A stretch of 64,000 nt of DNA from Erythrophleum ivorense (GCA_026724425.1 JAIUCV010001119.1:62001-126000), one strand, 5' to 3'; counted from the stretch's first letter, positions 22,288-36,446 are shown. Translations and numbers: made by a program. Notes: generated by a model from the letters alone, not told the origin.

Positions 22288-25200
22288 TATAATATCTTAT
22301 GATTTAGAAATTCAAAATAATTCCTAAAGAGTAGAATGAATTATTTACGAGAGCTCATGGGTTTAGAGAAGGCCAGTATGAATTATGAGAAATCAAAATT
22401 AAAACCTTTGATTAATGAATGAAGATCCCATAATAAAGTGAATTGAGGCAACTTAAGGCTAGAATGCTAAATAGAGCATCTAGAAATGAGGTCAAGAAAC
22501 TAAAGATGGCCCGAAATGGGAGCCAAAATGGCTAAACAAAATGGATTAAAATGGAGTGGCGAAATCATAATTTCAGATAACTTTTTGAAAGCTTAAAGGA
22601 GGAAGCTATAAATGATAAAATTGAGTTCACTAAGATTCTTAGAGGCTTAGAAAACCATAGAAACCATCAAAATGGCTAAAACCCTTCTCGTGTGCAATTT
22701 AGGTCATTAGTTGACTAAAACTTTGACCAGATGGTTCGATAAGGTTTTAAATCTAATTAATGTGAAACAAAAGGCATTTCATGAATTAGAGAACTTAAAT
22801 TTCATGATAGAAAAGACAGTTCTAAAAAATGATTTGAAATGAGCTTAAATGGAGAAATTAAAGTGGAGGGGCATAATGGGCATTTTGAAAAATGTCATAA
22901 AATACCATTTTCCTTCTTATATCAGGTCAGCATGTCCCATAGGCCCCTAAAATTAACTTTCTTCATTTTGAACCATAACCAAACTTAGCTCTAAGAGGCA
23001 CAAAAGGAGGGAGAAAATCAAGCAAAAAAGGTAAGAAAATGCTTTCTTTTCATGCTCTTCCCTTCACCAATGTTCTTCTCCTCTTTCTCCTCTCTCTTTC
23101 CATGGTTTTGAAGCTTTGAATGGTGATGTCTTATGGCTGGTTTAGTAGGAGGAAGGAAGAGTTTGGAGGAAATTTTGGAAGCTTGAGAAACACCACTTAA
23201 CAAGGAAGCTAACAAGGTATGCTTCTCTTTGGAAAACTTGCTTTTCTTGGTTCTTCCATGCACTTCTCATTTTGGCCAGCATAGGGGGACCATGTAGGCA
23301 ATTTGATTTTGGTCCAAACATGATAGGAAATGGGGTTTGGAAGCATGGAGAATCATATGGAACTAATAGAACTAAAAAAGAAGCCATTGATAGGAAGTTA
23401 TGGAAATTAGGGTTTTGATTGCACCTAGGGAAATATGAAACTTTAAAACGATATTTTAGACCATGTAAGAGTATGATTGAGTTAAAAAGAGGCTAAGCAA
23501 TTCATACAGGTGCTAAATTCCCTAGAAGACTGAATGAAACTCCATGGGTGTTCCTTGGTGTGTGTGTCTTGACCAAGCTCCACTTGAAGTACCTATGGAG
23601 AGTTTTATTTGATTCTAAAGATAGAAATGGTCTAGATATGAATTATAAACACCAAAGAAACCATTAGTTTGAATTTAGAAGCCTTACTTTGAAAGTTGAG
23701 AGTTTAGGGTTCCATTATGTATAAAGAAGCAACTTGGTGTTAGACTTTTTCGTTTAAGATTGTGATGGTTTGAATGGAGTCATATAACTTAGATTGAGTG
23801 AGAAATTGGAGCCAAGATGATGAATTATGTGAGTTGCTTCATTATGCTACTAAATGGAACCATATGGAAGCCTAAAGTTAGAATTGGCTTGCGTAGGGTT
23901 TATGTGAGGCTAGAGATGGTTCCATTGATGCATTTGTGATTTGTTTGATGTGTCTAGGCCAAGCAAATCAAGTCGCTTCTGAGTGTTCTCATGAGGCCGA
24001 GAGAGGAAAGTGAGAGATCAAGTAGGAAATTTGTGCTTCTTGAGTAAAAGTAGCTCTTCATCCATTCTTATATGTTTATTTTGGTTGTTTAATTATCATT
24101 GATTACTTGTATATGTGTTTGGATTATGATTTTTGCCTATTGCAATTGTGATGATGATTTAGTGCCATTATGTGACTTAAAATGCCTTTAGAATGTGAAA
24201 TGACCCTTAATGGCTGAAAGTGTGCCAAAAGTCCCTTGAATTGGGTGAGGAGAAGCCAAAAGTCCCTAATTAAGGGTGAGATAAGGCCAAAAATCTTAAA
24301 AATTAGTAAGGCTAAGTCAAAAGTCCCTAAAAGTGGATGAGGTTAATCTAAAAGTCCTATATAATTGGGTGAGACTAGACTAAAAGTCCCTAGGACTAGT
24401 TTTTAACCTTGATAGATCCATATGATTTCATAAATAAGAATATGTTTGATATTTGGATGCATTTGATGCATACTTGCTTTCTTTGACATGATAGCATGCC
24501 TTATAAGTGTGCTTGAAGTGTGAATGAGCTATTGAGATTTTTTGAATCTCACTCTCCCCCATATTATTTCTAACCATGTCTAAGAAACTCTCAAAGAGCA
24601 AAGAATGGAGTCCAACAAGTATAAATGGAGTTACTTTGACAATAGTTTAGGATTTTGTGTATTCTAATGCAAAAGAATGGTTGTATATGTTACTTTTGTA
24701 ATGTAAAAATTCTCACACATGTAAAAGTATGAGATTATGATGTAAATACTATATTTGGATATAGATGTGCAAGAACATGAATTTTGGTATATAAATGGCA
24801 TGAAAAGTGTGTGTATAAAGCCAAATGAGGGAGTAAATTTGAGATGCATGATGTTTAGGACTTCATAAGATGGTCAGATATGTTGTGTTTTATGTTTTGG
24901 ACATGTTCAAATGGTCACAAGTCTTAGAAGAGGCCATTTTGAATCATTTGATACCTATGGTGCATCATTTTAGCCAAAAATTTCCCTTGAACCAAAATCT
25001 GACCTAATGAAGGAATTTTGGCATGAAATTTTATAGGTATTTATATCTCATTTAGATCTTTTTAAAAGTAAAAGAAAATAATTTTTAGAGCTTTGTATAA
25101 TTTCTTATGATTTTTCAAAATTTGCTGAATTATGCAGATTTGTTTATGCATTGTTCATTTGGTCAATTTTGGTTTTTCTAGTATTTAAGGGGACAAATGA

Positions 25201-25711
25201 ACTCCAATGCTCATAAAATTTTACAAGGATATAGTTGGCATTATAAGCTTTCCATATCCACCAAGATCACTTAAAGTGGAGTTGTGTAGTTGAAGATATA
25301 CATGTTCAAAATTTCAGATCTACATATGCACGAAATCCTAACATTGTTACTATTATATTAGATTTTTGTGGTCTGAATGAATTTGTTCTAATCTGAAATT
25401 TTTATGGCATGTAGTTCATGTCCTGATCTTTCCATAGTGTTTTAATTTACATGATTTGACGCTTTCTACCTCAAGATATGAATTTTTGAAATTGGTGGCA
25501 ACAATATGCAATAATGCAAAATTGTGAAAAAGTGTTGAAATGATGTGCATGCCTTAACACTCGAGATTTATGACTTTTTTTATGATGTTTTTGATTGAAC
25601 AAATATGTTAAGATTGAATTTTGAGGTTAGTAAGTTGAAATGGTTTATTTAAGCTAAAATGAAGAATTTGCACCTTTAATAATGCTATTTTCCACCGTTA
25701 AAAGTGTTGAA
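22288..25711 (+). repeat. LTR-A, sense (+), older copy
   Basis: Starts with a decayed TGTAAC (tataatatc) and ends near GTGTTGAACA. Block order is as in other copies: promoter segment near 22915, GGTAAGAAAAT near 23031, AAGGTATGC near 23214, minisatellite at 24210-24405 and hairpin near 24532. It is the most diverged of the near-complete copies. No TSD could be recognised. Confidence 0.7.
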
Positions 25712-27336
25712 CATAATGGAGAGAAAATGGCAAGTAAAGCAAGAAATTCCCTTAGTGCTCTTAGTTGCATAGCTCTTGGCCACTATAAAGAAATGTGGCA
25801 AGATGAGCCTATTTCCATAATCTACAATAATTAGAGATCCTTTCTAGAAATATGGAGGCTAAGGAAAGTATTAGATTGAATTATGGAGGCCAATTGTGAA
25901 AGGTCAATTTTGTAGGTACTTAAGATACCTTAGCTCACTTGGATGGGCATGTTTGTGTGTGGCATTGTATTTGAGCCTTCTAATATGCTTAATGTAAGTC
26001 TAACAACCTATCTAGGAAGTTAGAATAAGATTTAGATGCATGGGGATATGGTTTTTGATAATGGCTGAAGGGTACGAATATGTCAAACTGAGAAATAACC
26101 AAAGGAATAATACAATAACCAAATGAATAGTAAAATATGAATTTTAGGCTCAAGCTAAGAATTTCAAGAGCTTGAGTTGCCTAAGAAAACTTGCCTATAA
26201 GAAACCTTAAATCAGGGCTTAAGAAAAAGGCAAGGGGAAAAAGCTACATACGCAAGTCACTTGAAATACTAAAAAGCTCCAAATTGAGCTAAAAAGTGAG
26301 TAATATGAGCCCTAAAAATATGGTCAAGTGGTTAAGAAAGGAAAGCTCTGAAAATTGAGTCCTAAAGTGCCTCTAAAAGGCTTTAAATGCATCATACAGG
26401 GCATAGCAATACATGTAGTTAGCATATTTAGACCTTCGCATTGATATAAATATTAGTGTGATGTTTTAGGCTACTAGTGTGACAAAAGGCCTCATGGTTA
26501 ATGCCTAGTTGAGAAGAGCAATTTAAGAAAAGAACAAGAGCAAGATTAAGCAATGTTAGGGTTAGTCTTCAGTATAGGTAGCATTTTCCTCCTCTTTGTC
26601 ATGCGTTTAACTGCTTGAGTGCTTGGTTATTTGTATGTTGTGTTTGCTTGATGTTTGAATGAGTTTTATGTGATTTTCATGAGTTCTAGCCTAGTAAGCA
26701 AAGCTTTACCTGATGTTGACTAAAAGAAGAAGGCCAAGGAATTGAGTACAATAGTTCTTCCTTGTGCTAAGAATCAGAGCTACTTAAGAAAGTGTCTAGT
26801 AAGCTTGGCCAAATTCTAGCTTCAGGTATGCATATTTTTATGTGTTAGAAAGCTTAGATGTTTTAGAAAGTTTCATTCATGTATACATGCATACCTATGT
26901 ACCTAAGTAGTTAATACATGTTACAGTAGGATTATGCTACTAAGATCCCCTCAAAAATCTCACTCTTTTATCCATTAACCCCCTTGCCAAATTAGAATAG
27001 TAGACAAAAATGAGGAAAATCAATAGTCCAGTGAAGATTAATAGATTTAATTTTGTATTTCATATTATGACTCGTTAGCATGTATTTTGAGATAAACATG
27101 TGTAGAATGATGGTAATGTATATAACTGAGCTTAGTTATGACAGTTTAGCATGGACTAGAGCATGTATAGATACTTTTTAGAAATGTAAATACTGTTTTG
27201 ATGTGTATGAGTATTCTGAAGTCTTAGTTGATTATTGAGCAATTTGGGTCTAAAGGCTAACTTATAATTAAGCCCTATAGCCTTTGAAATTGAGTATACT
27301 GTATTTGAGTAATATGCGACAAGGTATTATAGTGGA
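25712..27336 (+). repeat. Diverged LTR-family fragment, sense (+)
   Basis: No gene found. The sequence is only distantly related to LTR-A but keeps a hairpin-like agat..aatctcac motif near 26946-26966, followed by pyrimidine-rich sequence. It ends near a decayed GGTATTATA at about 27327-27335. It may be a fourth LTR family or a very old copy. Confidence 0.4.
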
Positions 27337-27894
27337 AGAGAGGGCTAAAGTGCCTAGATAGCATCCAATTTCTAGCCGTCAGGTGTCTTATCTAGTATTT
27401 TCTAAATTTCTAGACATTAAAAGAGAAATGAATTAACATGATAATAAGAGGTTAGAGGCTCCAAGGAAATGAAAGTAAAAGGCTAAAATAGTGAAAGATG
27501 TAAAATAGAAGAAAAAGAGGCCAGTGTAACTGAAAAGTAGAAAAAATTAGATATTTAATTATCATGTGATTTAACATGAAAAACTTATATTCCTTATTAT
27601 AATATGATAAAATAAGATTAGCAAATTAACTGAATGAGGTCAAAATGGTAAAATCCCTAACAGTGTACAAATTAGGCTTCTCGATGGAATATTTTTGGCT
27701 GGAATTTTCTAGAATATTTTAAGTCCTTGAATCCTCTAATAGATATTTTTAATGAAACAAAGAGCCTACATTTTAGTATAGAATAGACTGCTTTTGAAAA
27801 GGATACACAATGAGCTCAAATGGAAGGGTTAAAGTTAAGGGATGTAAATAAAAATTTTAAATTATTTTAAAATATCTTCCTTTCTCCTTATTAG
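27337..27894 (+). repeat. LTR-A, sense (+), segment 1 (outermost copy of the big nest)
   Basis: Matches the first 550 bp of sense (+) LTR-A up to the TATA-proximal cttctcctt-ATTAG, where the LTR at 27895 is inserted. It continues at 38733-38891 and 45051-45243. Confidence 0.65.
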
Positions 27895-29732
27895 TTTAAC
27901 TCCATCATACTATAACTCATTTCATGGCATTTCTAGGTTCTATTCCATGAAGCATATGAGTTTCTAAGAAAAAGATATTAAAATATTACATTTTCATGCT
28001 TTGCGTAGCGGATAAATTTTTCATCTGACATTCCATGGACCAAGGGAACTCATTAAACTCATTTTCATATTTAATTATACTAATACAATTCAAAACCATC
28101 CAAGAAGGTGGCTGGAACTCAAACAAGTGGATGAAACACACTAATTTCCACGAATTAGCCACGGTCAGATTTTTAATTTTTCTGTCACAAATTCAGAAAT
28201 TCATAACTAAATCTAAAAAACTTGAAATCCAACAAAATTTACCATTATAGAAAGCTCTGGATGTCTATTTCATGGTAAAAATAATTTCAGCTTGTGAAAC
28301 ATTAAGGGGAAAACGTTTGACATCCAAAAAGCCACTAAGGTCTCTACTGCCTGGGCCCTTGTTTCAGATTTCTGATATAAAATTTCAAAATTCATAACTA
28401 ATTCTATAAAAATTGAAATCATACAAATTTAGTCATTATGGAAAGATACAGATGTTAAATTTATGATAAAAATAATTTTAGAATGAAATAGATACTTGTA
28501 TCTATTGGAAATTTATAAAATAATAACTGGACTCAGGAGGCACTACTGCTATTGATAGCAAGTTCAAAAATGCATAACTCTTTGCTTAGATCTCCAAATG
28601 AGGTGATTGCAGTGGCCACAGAAGGCTTATGACCTCTAGTTTATGTCTATAAAATTTCACAAGCATTGGACACCATTTGCTTATCAGATAACACAGAACA
28701 CAAATCTGACAGTGTGAACAATGCATATATTAGAACCAATTGAAAATCCCAACTTTGAAAATTCATAACTAATTCTGTAGAGCTTTATTTTTTTGCACTT
28801 TAGCTTCGCTAAAATTTTTTAATGAACTCTACATGTCTGCCAAATTTTATGGGAAAATTCCTTCATTTGGTCAGAATATGCCATAGGGTGTCATTTGGGT
28901 CATTTTGATGCATTTTAATAGTGCAAAAGTGTGCAAAATGGCTCCTAAAGTTCTTGTGGCCACTTGGGCACTTGGGAATGGCCCAAAAAGACTCCTTAAA
29001 CCTGTCTTAAAGGTGTAGAAACTCAAAACACAAAATCTCATCCTCCATCCAATACCCAAAAATTGCATCACTCCTCATTTATCATTAATTGTCATACATA
29101 TATCATCTATTGGGATATTTACACATGTTCCATTCATTATACATCCATTATATCAGAAGTTTACATCATTTGCCACTTCTTTGATTATAACATAAGAAAA
29201 AGCAAGCACTTTAGAGCCAAAGCTTTATCTTCCACCTTGGTGACTTCCATTTCCTTATTCATTGGCTCCACCTAGCATATTAAGATGTTGGAGAGGAGGA
29301 AGTGAGATTCAAAGAATCTTAATAGCTCATCTCCTATTCAATCATGCATAAAGAATGTAACAAAAGTCTTAAGGATGCATGCATGGCATACTAACATTGC
29401 AAATGGTGCAAATACATTCTTGGCATTTATACAAAGCACACGTAACATACTTAGGTTTGCCAAATGATTGGATTAGCCTCACCCACTTTCTTCAAGGTTC
29501 TTGGATTTGCCTCACCCTTTTTCTCAAAGACCTTGAGCTAAGCCTTACTCTTGGGAGACTTTATCTTGGTCTCAACTACTTCTAAGGGCTCTTGCCTCAT
29601 CCTCACCGAAGATAGAAGGTTCTTGGCCTCTCTACATTCAAGCAAACCAATGTAACATTTATAGGCATCATTTGAATACATAATGCAACACTATGGTTCC
29701 ATGGAACATAGGCATCATACTAAAACATAATT
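27895..29732 (-). repeat. LTR-A, sense (-), segment 1; TSD ATTAG
   Basis: Begins with a mutated TTTAACTCC. The 5-bp TSD ATTAG is at 27890-27894 and 38728-38732. It is interrupted by 29733-33612 (LTR-A) and 35375-38512 (LTR-B); its own length is about 3.8 kb over three segments. The antisense minisatellite is at 29465-29640. No gene. Confidence 0.85.
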
Positions 29733-32700
29733 TGTAACACCATAATTTCTAACTCATCTCATTCCTTTTATTAATTCAATTCCATGAATCATATGAGTTT
29801 TCAATGAAAAAGGCAATAAAATAAGGGAAAATTACGTTTAAGGACCAAGAAGAGAAAATTTATTTTTAAGGACCATTACCATTAGGTTCAATGGTTTGTT
29901 AGTAAACTTAGTGATATTTATCCTAAAACAAGTAGTAACAGGTCCTTAAAAATAAATATCTTCACTTTTTGGTCCTTTGTTATAATTCTTCCACAAAATA
30001 ATGAATATTTTCACATTGTGTCATATGTAAAAATTTCATTTGGTTTCACATGGACCTTGTGAGCTTATACCATATATTTTCATATTTAATTACATGAATA
30101 CAACTCATTTAAATTATAAAATATGGCCCATAACTCATGAAACTCAAAGGAAAGCTCAAAATACTCATGTATATTTTGGGCCAGAATTTGGCTCCTTTCT
30201 GACCAAATTTTGGAAATTCATAACTAATTTTAAAAAAATAAAAATCATACATTCTTAGCCATTATGGAAAGCTATGGATGTTTACTTCATACTAAAAATA
30301 TGTCCAGGCCATAATATCCAACACACAAGATGTTTGACATTCAAAAAGGTCCAAAGGTCAAACTGTCCACTGGTGCTATCACAGATTTCTGTAGAAAATT
30401 TTAAAAATGTCCAATTAATTCTAAAAAAATCCAATCCATGCAAATGATACTAATATGGAAAGATGTGGATGTTAGCTAGAGGGAACAAATAACTCCAGAC
30501 CAGTTCAGGCACGCCCAGACCTCAAAATTCAATAGAACAGTAACTGGGGTTAGGTGAATTTCTTGATACTCATATCTCCTTCTCTAGACCTCCAAATGAT
30601 ATGATTCTAGTTGGCACAAGTCATTGGGAATATCTAGTTTCTCCGCATAAAATTTTGTGACAATTGGACATCATTTGAGCCCTGTGTGACAGATTTCATT
30701 TTCTGACCTGAGTGAACAATGACATTACCAAAACTAGAAAATTTGCCAACTTTGAAAATCTATCAAATATTCTATAGACCTCCGAAAATTATGTTCTTTA
30801 GCTTCCCAAAAAATCTCTCACCAAGCTCTAATTGCGTGCCAAATCTCAAATCAAGAAGAGCTCATTTGGATAAAAAGTGACATAAAGTTCTAAATTAGCA
30901 AAATTTGGTTCCATATAAGATACCAAATTTGTCCAAATGGCTTTCATTAGGGTTTGGCACCTCTTAGGCAAGTCTAAAAGCATAATTAGGACTTCTGTAG
31001 GCTGCCCAAATGGTCCCAAACTCCATGCATCTCATTTTGGCTATCTCATCCACACATATGCATAATCTCATAATGCCATTCATGAAGCTACATTACCATA
31101 ATATACCCAATTTACATTCCATCATTCACATAACTCATTCTTTCATTTCTACATCATACATTATCATAATTACATATGTTCTAAAGGTCCTAGACCATAT
31201 ACAAGCATGGGTTACATCATTTGACATGGATATGGCTTTAAAGACTAAACCATGCATTATATTGCCAAGTTCTCTTCTTCAAGGTGGTTGGCTTCCATTA
31301 CTTTATCCACTTGGTCCACCTAACATATTAGATCATTGGAGAGGAGGGAATGAGATTCAAAGAATCCCAATAGCTCATCTCTCATTCAATCATACATAAT
31401 GGATGCATATAAGTCTCATAAATGCATGTATGGTCATGTTGACATGTGCAAACATTCAAGAGACATTTTCATCATTTGAGAAAGTCATACATAGCATACA
31501 AAGGCTTGCCAAGCAAGTGGATTGGCATCACCCAATTTCTTGTGGATATTAGACTTGCCTTACCCATTCTTTAAGAGATTCTTGGACTCAACCATACTCT
31601 TGGGAGCCCATCTTGCTTTTGGGAAACTCTTTGCTTTGTCTTAACCAATCTCAAGGGTTCTTGGCTCATCCTCACCATGGCTAAGGGATCTTGGCATCAC
31701 CACACTCCAGCAAACCCAAGCACACATCATAAACATCATATGAAAGCATATTGTAACATCATGGCACCATGGAATCAAAGTCATGCTAGAGAACTTTTTA
31801 TGGCTTAAAAATACACATACATACATTCAAGACAAGCTAAGCACACATCCATGCATGAGAGAAGGTAGAGAGAGGTACCTTGCACACAATCACACACTTT
31901 TTCTCTTGAAATGCCCTCCCTTGCTTTGGTCATACACCCACAAAAGTGTGGGGAAGGTTTCTCTTGGCCTAAACACATTATATGAAAGCCAATTATACTC
32001 TTGAATCACATTCTAAGGCCACACATTCATTAAAAAAGTTAGGTAACTCATAAGGCTCTTTTATGGTTCTATAATGCACTTAATGAAGCAACCTTAAGAA
32101 AACATCATCTTAGCTCCATTCTCTCTATTTATTTATGATTTTTGACTCCTTTTAAGCCTCTAGGAGCCATTGCACAATCAAATCAAGGAGCCTAGCTAGG
32201 TGTTGCTTTTTCAAGCCATAATATGGAACCTATGATACCATCTCACAATCTATGGTTTCTAAAATTTTTCCAAGGCTTCCTCTCATGCTCTCCCATCATA
32301 CATGATGCAAAAGTAAGCTTGGAAGGAATTAAAACACTTCATAGGTGTATGAACTCTCCTTGGCCGAAGCTATGCTTCCATATGGCACCAATGGAGTTGT
32401 TTTAATTTCTTTGATGGGAGAAGCATGTGGGAGGATCTCTTTGTATCTTAGGAACTCATATATACTCTTAGACAACTTAAATTACTACTAGGAAGCTTCA
32501 TCTTAGCCTAGGTGCAATCAAATTCCCAAATTCCATAACTTGCATTCTAAAGCTCCCTTTTTAATTTTAGTTGTATATTCTTAATCCTCACACTCCATAA
32601 CCTTTGGTTCTATCAAGAACACATAAAGAAAAACTCTCCTCCTCACTTTCTCTCTCTAGACCTAAGCTTAAATCGCTTAGAAACACAAGATTTTACAAGT

Positions 32701-33612
32701 GTTTCAAGTGAAGTCTTACCTTAAAATGGAGCTCTCTTTGCGTAGATTATTTTTCACTGATTAACTTCTTGAAAAGAGTTCCTTTTTGGCTTGGGTTAAA
32801 CCTGAATCTTCAAGTTTTCAAGAAAAGAAAACCACCATTAGAGTGCTCTTAGAGAGAGGAACAACTTTCCTAACTGGCACAGGATGAAACGAGGCCATTT
32901 ACTTACCTAAATGGAAGCTTAAACTTTTTCTCTCTCCCCCCCTTAATGTCATGCCATTGCTGCCCCTTTTTCTGCAAATGGAAGTTTGGAGAAGGTGATG
33001 AGGTGTAATCTTACTTAAAAAGCCTCTTTTACAATTTTTCAAAATGACTATTTTGCCCCTATGTGCTTGTTTGCTCCGTTTAGGCTCATTTTAACCCCTT
33101 TTTTAGAACCGTCTTTTCCATCATAAAATTTAGATTTCCAACTAAATAAAATGCCTTTGGAATCCCTCAAATTGGAGCTAAAACCTTCATGAACAAATTA
33201 GTTAAAGTTCAGGTCAACCGATATTAGAAAACGTCAACTGGAGGGGTTTTAACTGCCTCAGGGCTTCTCATGATTTTCAGGGCCTCTAAGAACCTTGGGG
33301 AATTTAAAACTTTCATTTAAAAAGTCCTTCTATGTGAATTCCACAAATTTACTCAAAATGACAAAAATGCCTTTACGTTTCGTAAGCATTTTGTAAGAAA
33401 TTGTTTCTTTATTTTATCTCCATTTTTCTTTTTGTCTGAGCCTGGGATTCTCATTTTTAAGAGTCTATAATGCTTCCCAAATTTTTTGGGACCTTAACTA
33501 CATCATCTTGGGGGGACTTCCTTTTGTATCTGGTGAATTTTGTTCGTTTATGGAGAAACTGTACGTTATGTTTTTTACATTTTCTCTCATTTTCAGAAAA
33601 CTGGATGTTATA
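29733..33612 (-). repeat. Solo LTR-A, sense (-), 3,880 bp, TSD TAATT
   Basis: Starts TGTAACACC and ends GGATGTTATA, the terminal CA mutated to TA. Perfect TSD TAATT at 29728-29732 and 33613-33617. It contains MITE copy 2, the hairpin near 31350 and the minisatellite at 31500-31710. The 129-aa open frame at 31010-31399 is antisense to the LTR and corresponds to frames in other copies. Confidence 0.92.
29825..29992. mobile_element. MITE copy 2 (Mutator-like, 168 bp)
   Basis: Same element and same window orientation as 12079-12248. Ends are GGGAAAATTACG and (complement) GGAAGAATTATAACAAAGGA. Flanks ATAAAATAA (29816-29824) and ACAAAATAA (29993-30001) are an 8/9 TSD. It sits at the same LTR-A position as copy 1, but in an LTR of opposite orientation. 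Confidence 0.88.
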
Positions 33613-35374
33613 TAATTCATAGCTTAAAATACACATACACACATTCAAAGACAATATAGACATTCATTCATGCAGGGGAGAAAAGAGAGAGAGCTACCTT
33701 GCTTGCATTTACACACTTTTTCCTTAAGCCTTGAGTCCTCTCCCTTGACCTCACACACCCAAGAAGGTGAAGTTCATTTCTCTTGGCCTAGACATACCAA
33801 AAGATACATGAATTACTCATGGGAATAAGTCTTGGCATATACACACTTTACATGATGCTACTTTGGTTTATGGCTCCATTATGCTTCCATAAGGCACTTA
33901 ATGAAGCAACTACAAAATTTCATGATCTTGGCTCCCTTCTCTCCTTTAATTTATGATTCTTGACTCCATTTAGATCCCTTAGAGTTATCACACAATTATT
34001 TAAAGGAGCCTAGCTAGGAGTTGCTTCATTATGCTACATTATGGAGCCTACACCTCCATCTCACTATTTATGGCTTCTAAATTTTTCCCAAGGGTTCCTC
34101 CCACCTTCTACCATCATATAAAGTCCCAAACCAAGGCTAGAATAAATTAAAACACTATCTAACCCCTCCATCTATCCTAGCCCAACATTATGGAAGCATT
34201 TGGGGTTCAAGGGGTTTACAATTTTCCTTGATGGGAGAGCCACTTAGGAGGCTTTTTAGAAGTCTTAGAAGTTCAATGGAACATTTAAATGACCAAGGAA
34301 ATTCATAGATTAAATCATTTTTATAATTTCTTCAAATGCACTACACTTTTTCAACTTAGATTTCATTAGTTTTTCTTGCAATTTCATTGCTTTTCTTGGA
34401 TGGGAGGTGCATGTGGGAAGCTCTCTAAGGGTTTTAAGAACTCATACAAACATTCACACAGGCTTGGGAACTCTTAGATAAAATCATATTTTTGCTTATG
34501 TCTTTGAATCCCTAACTTCCCATTCTTAGTTCTCTTTTGCTTCTTAATTAATTCTACTTGTATCTTCCTAATCCTCACATTATAGAACCCCTCATTCTAC
34601 CTTAATATGGTCATAATTTATCTCTTATAGAATGGGCCCTAAGGTGAAGGAAAATTCCATGGAGGAAGCAAACAAGGAAAAGCAACAAAATAAGAAGGAA
34701 TACTTTGGTTTCTTGTTTCCTTCAAAGCCTCTTTCACTTGGTGTAAACTCCTCCTTGAATTCCCTACTCTTCTCCCTCTGAACCAGACCCAAAAATAGCC
34801 CCACTTCATCAAACAAAACTGTAGAAAGGAAGGTGGGAAGGAGGAGAAAAGAGTTTCTAAAGAGAGAACTAGAAAAAGTCTTGATTTCCATACCTTTTTC
34901 TTGGTTTTTTCTCCCTCCTAGTGCATCTATCTTCTTTGGCTTCTCTCTAGTTTGGATAGAACGAAGGGTCTTTTATATGATGGAGAAAGGGGACGCTTCA
35001 TATATCAAAAGGAGATACATAAAAGCTTTTTAAAAATGTCACTTTTGTCCTTCATTCTTGGCTAATTCATTTGAGGCTCATTTTAGCTCCTTTTCGAGAA
35101 ATCGTTTTTTCCATCATACAATTTAGGCCCTCAATCATATAAAATGCCTTTGGGATCACTCAATTTGGAGATAAAATCTTCCCGAACGATTCAGCTAAAG
35201 TTCGGACTCACCGCCGTTGGAAAACGTCTACCAGAGGGGCTTTCACTGTCCTAGGGCTTTCTATGGTTTTTAGGGCCTCTGAAGACCTCAGAAAAATTCA
35301 AAACTTTTATTTAAAAAGCCCTTCTGTGAGTTTTTCAAAAAGTTCCTATATTTACAAAAATGCCACTGGCTTTT
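33613..35374 (-). repeat. LTR-A, sense (-), segment 2
   Basis: Continues 27895-29732 in register (cataTAATT then the catagcttaaaatacac block) up to CTTTT at 35370-35374, where LTR-B is inserted. No gene. Confidence 0.85.
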
Positions 35375-36365
35375 TGTAACATCTGATTTTTTGAAAATCC
35401 AAGAAAACGTAAGGAAACACGAGAAACATAACATATGAGTTCTCCGTCAACGTACGAAATTCACCGGATATGAAAGAAAGTCCCCCAAATAGAATAAATT
35501 AAGGTCTAATAAAATTAGAATAATATTCTAGACCGTAAATAATGATAAGTCAAGGCCAGAGGTGCCCTAAATTGGGGCTAAAATAGATGAAAAAAAAAGA
35601 GATCAGAAAAAGGTTCCGAAGAGCATCTAAAGTCAAGTATGAAGGAGTCAGGGACTAAAATGCAAATAAAAGTTATATGCTAGGCAAAATGTATAAATTG
35701 ACCTAAAGTTCAGGGAACTCTAGTTTCACCCTCTATTCGTGACTTTAAGCACGAATATCAAAAAATCGGGCAAGAATCTCATAAATCCGTGACCCACAGT
35801 TAAATTCAGTTTGATGAGACGGGTCCAATGATACCAAGTTGTCCGGATGGCCGGGCGGCATCCGATCTGGGATCTGATTATCCTGATCAGTAGTCATGAG
35901 CAAAATGGAAAAAGAAGTTGTAAGAACTATAGAAATAAAAATAGCTAAAGGGCTAAGAAACCCTGAAGGAGTTTCAAGGACAAAATTATAGCAAATAAAA
36001 AGTTTATAGCACAATCATAATACAGAACGGGAAAAATTACATCTATGGACCCGGGTGTCCGATGGACACCGAAATTTATGAGGATTGAGGTTAAGGGCCC
36101 CTGACCCATGTTTGAAGCTTAATATGGGCAGAAAGTAGAGGAAATAATGTTCATAAATTTTAGAAAGTCTAAAGGTATGTATTGTATCGTAAAACCTTAA
36201 TTGGGCTCAGACACTGATTTTTAGACTGCTGTAAAACCTAATAGTTGATTCTAAAGGCCCAATAAGAGAAGAGAAGATATGATTAGGGTTTTAGAGAAGA
36301 TGAAACCCAAATATAAATATAGAATGAAAGGAAAAGAAGAAAAAGATTTTAGTTATTTTAAAGAA

Positions 36366-36446
36366 TTAACCATGGTTAAGTTAGAAACTAACTATGGTTG
36401 AGTTAAAAGTTGACCATGGTTGAGTTAAGAAATTAACCATGGTTAA
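36366..36446. repeat. Tandem palindromes TTAACCATGGTTAA
   Basis: Four units at 20-25 bp spacing. The first (36366-36379) and last (36433-36446) are perfect 14-bp palindromes; the middle two are ctaactatggttgag and ttgaccatggttgag. They lie about 55-135 bp downstream of the TATA-like run of LTR-B and could be protein-binding sites or form cruciforms. Confidence 0.8.
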
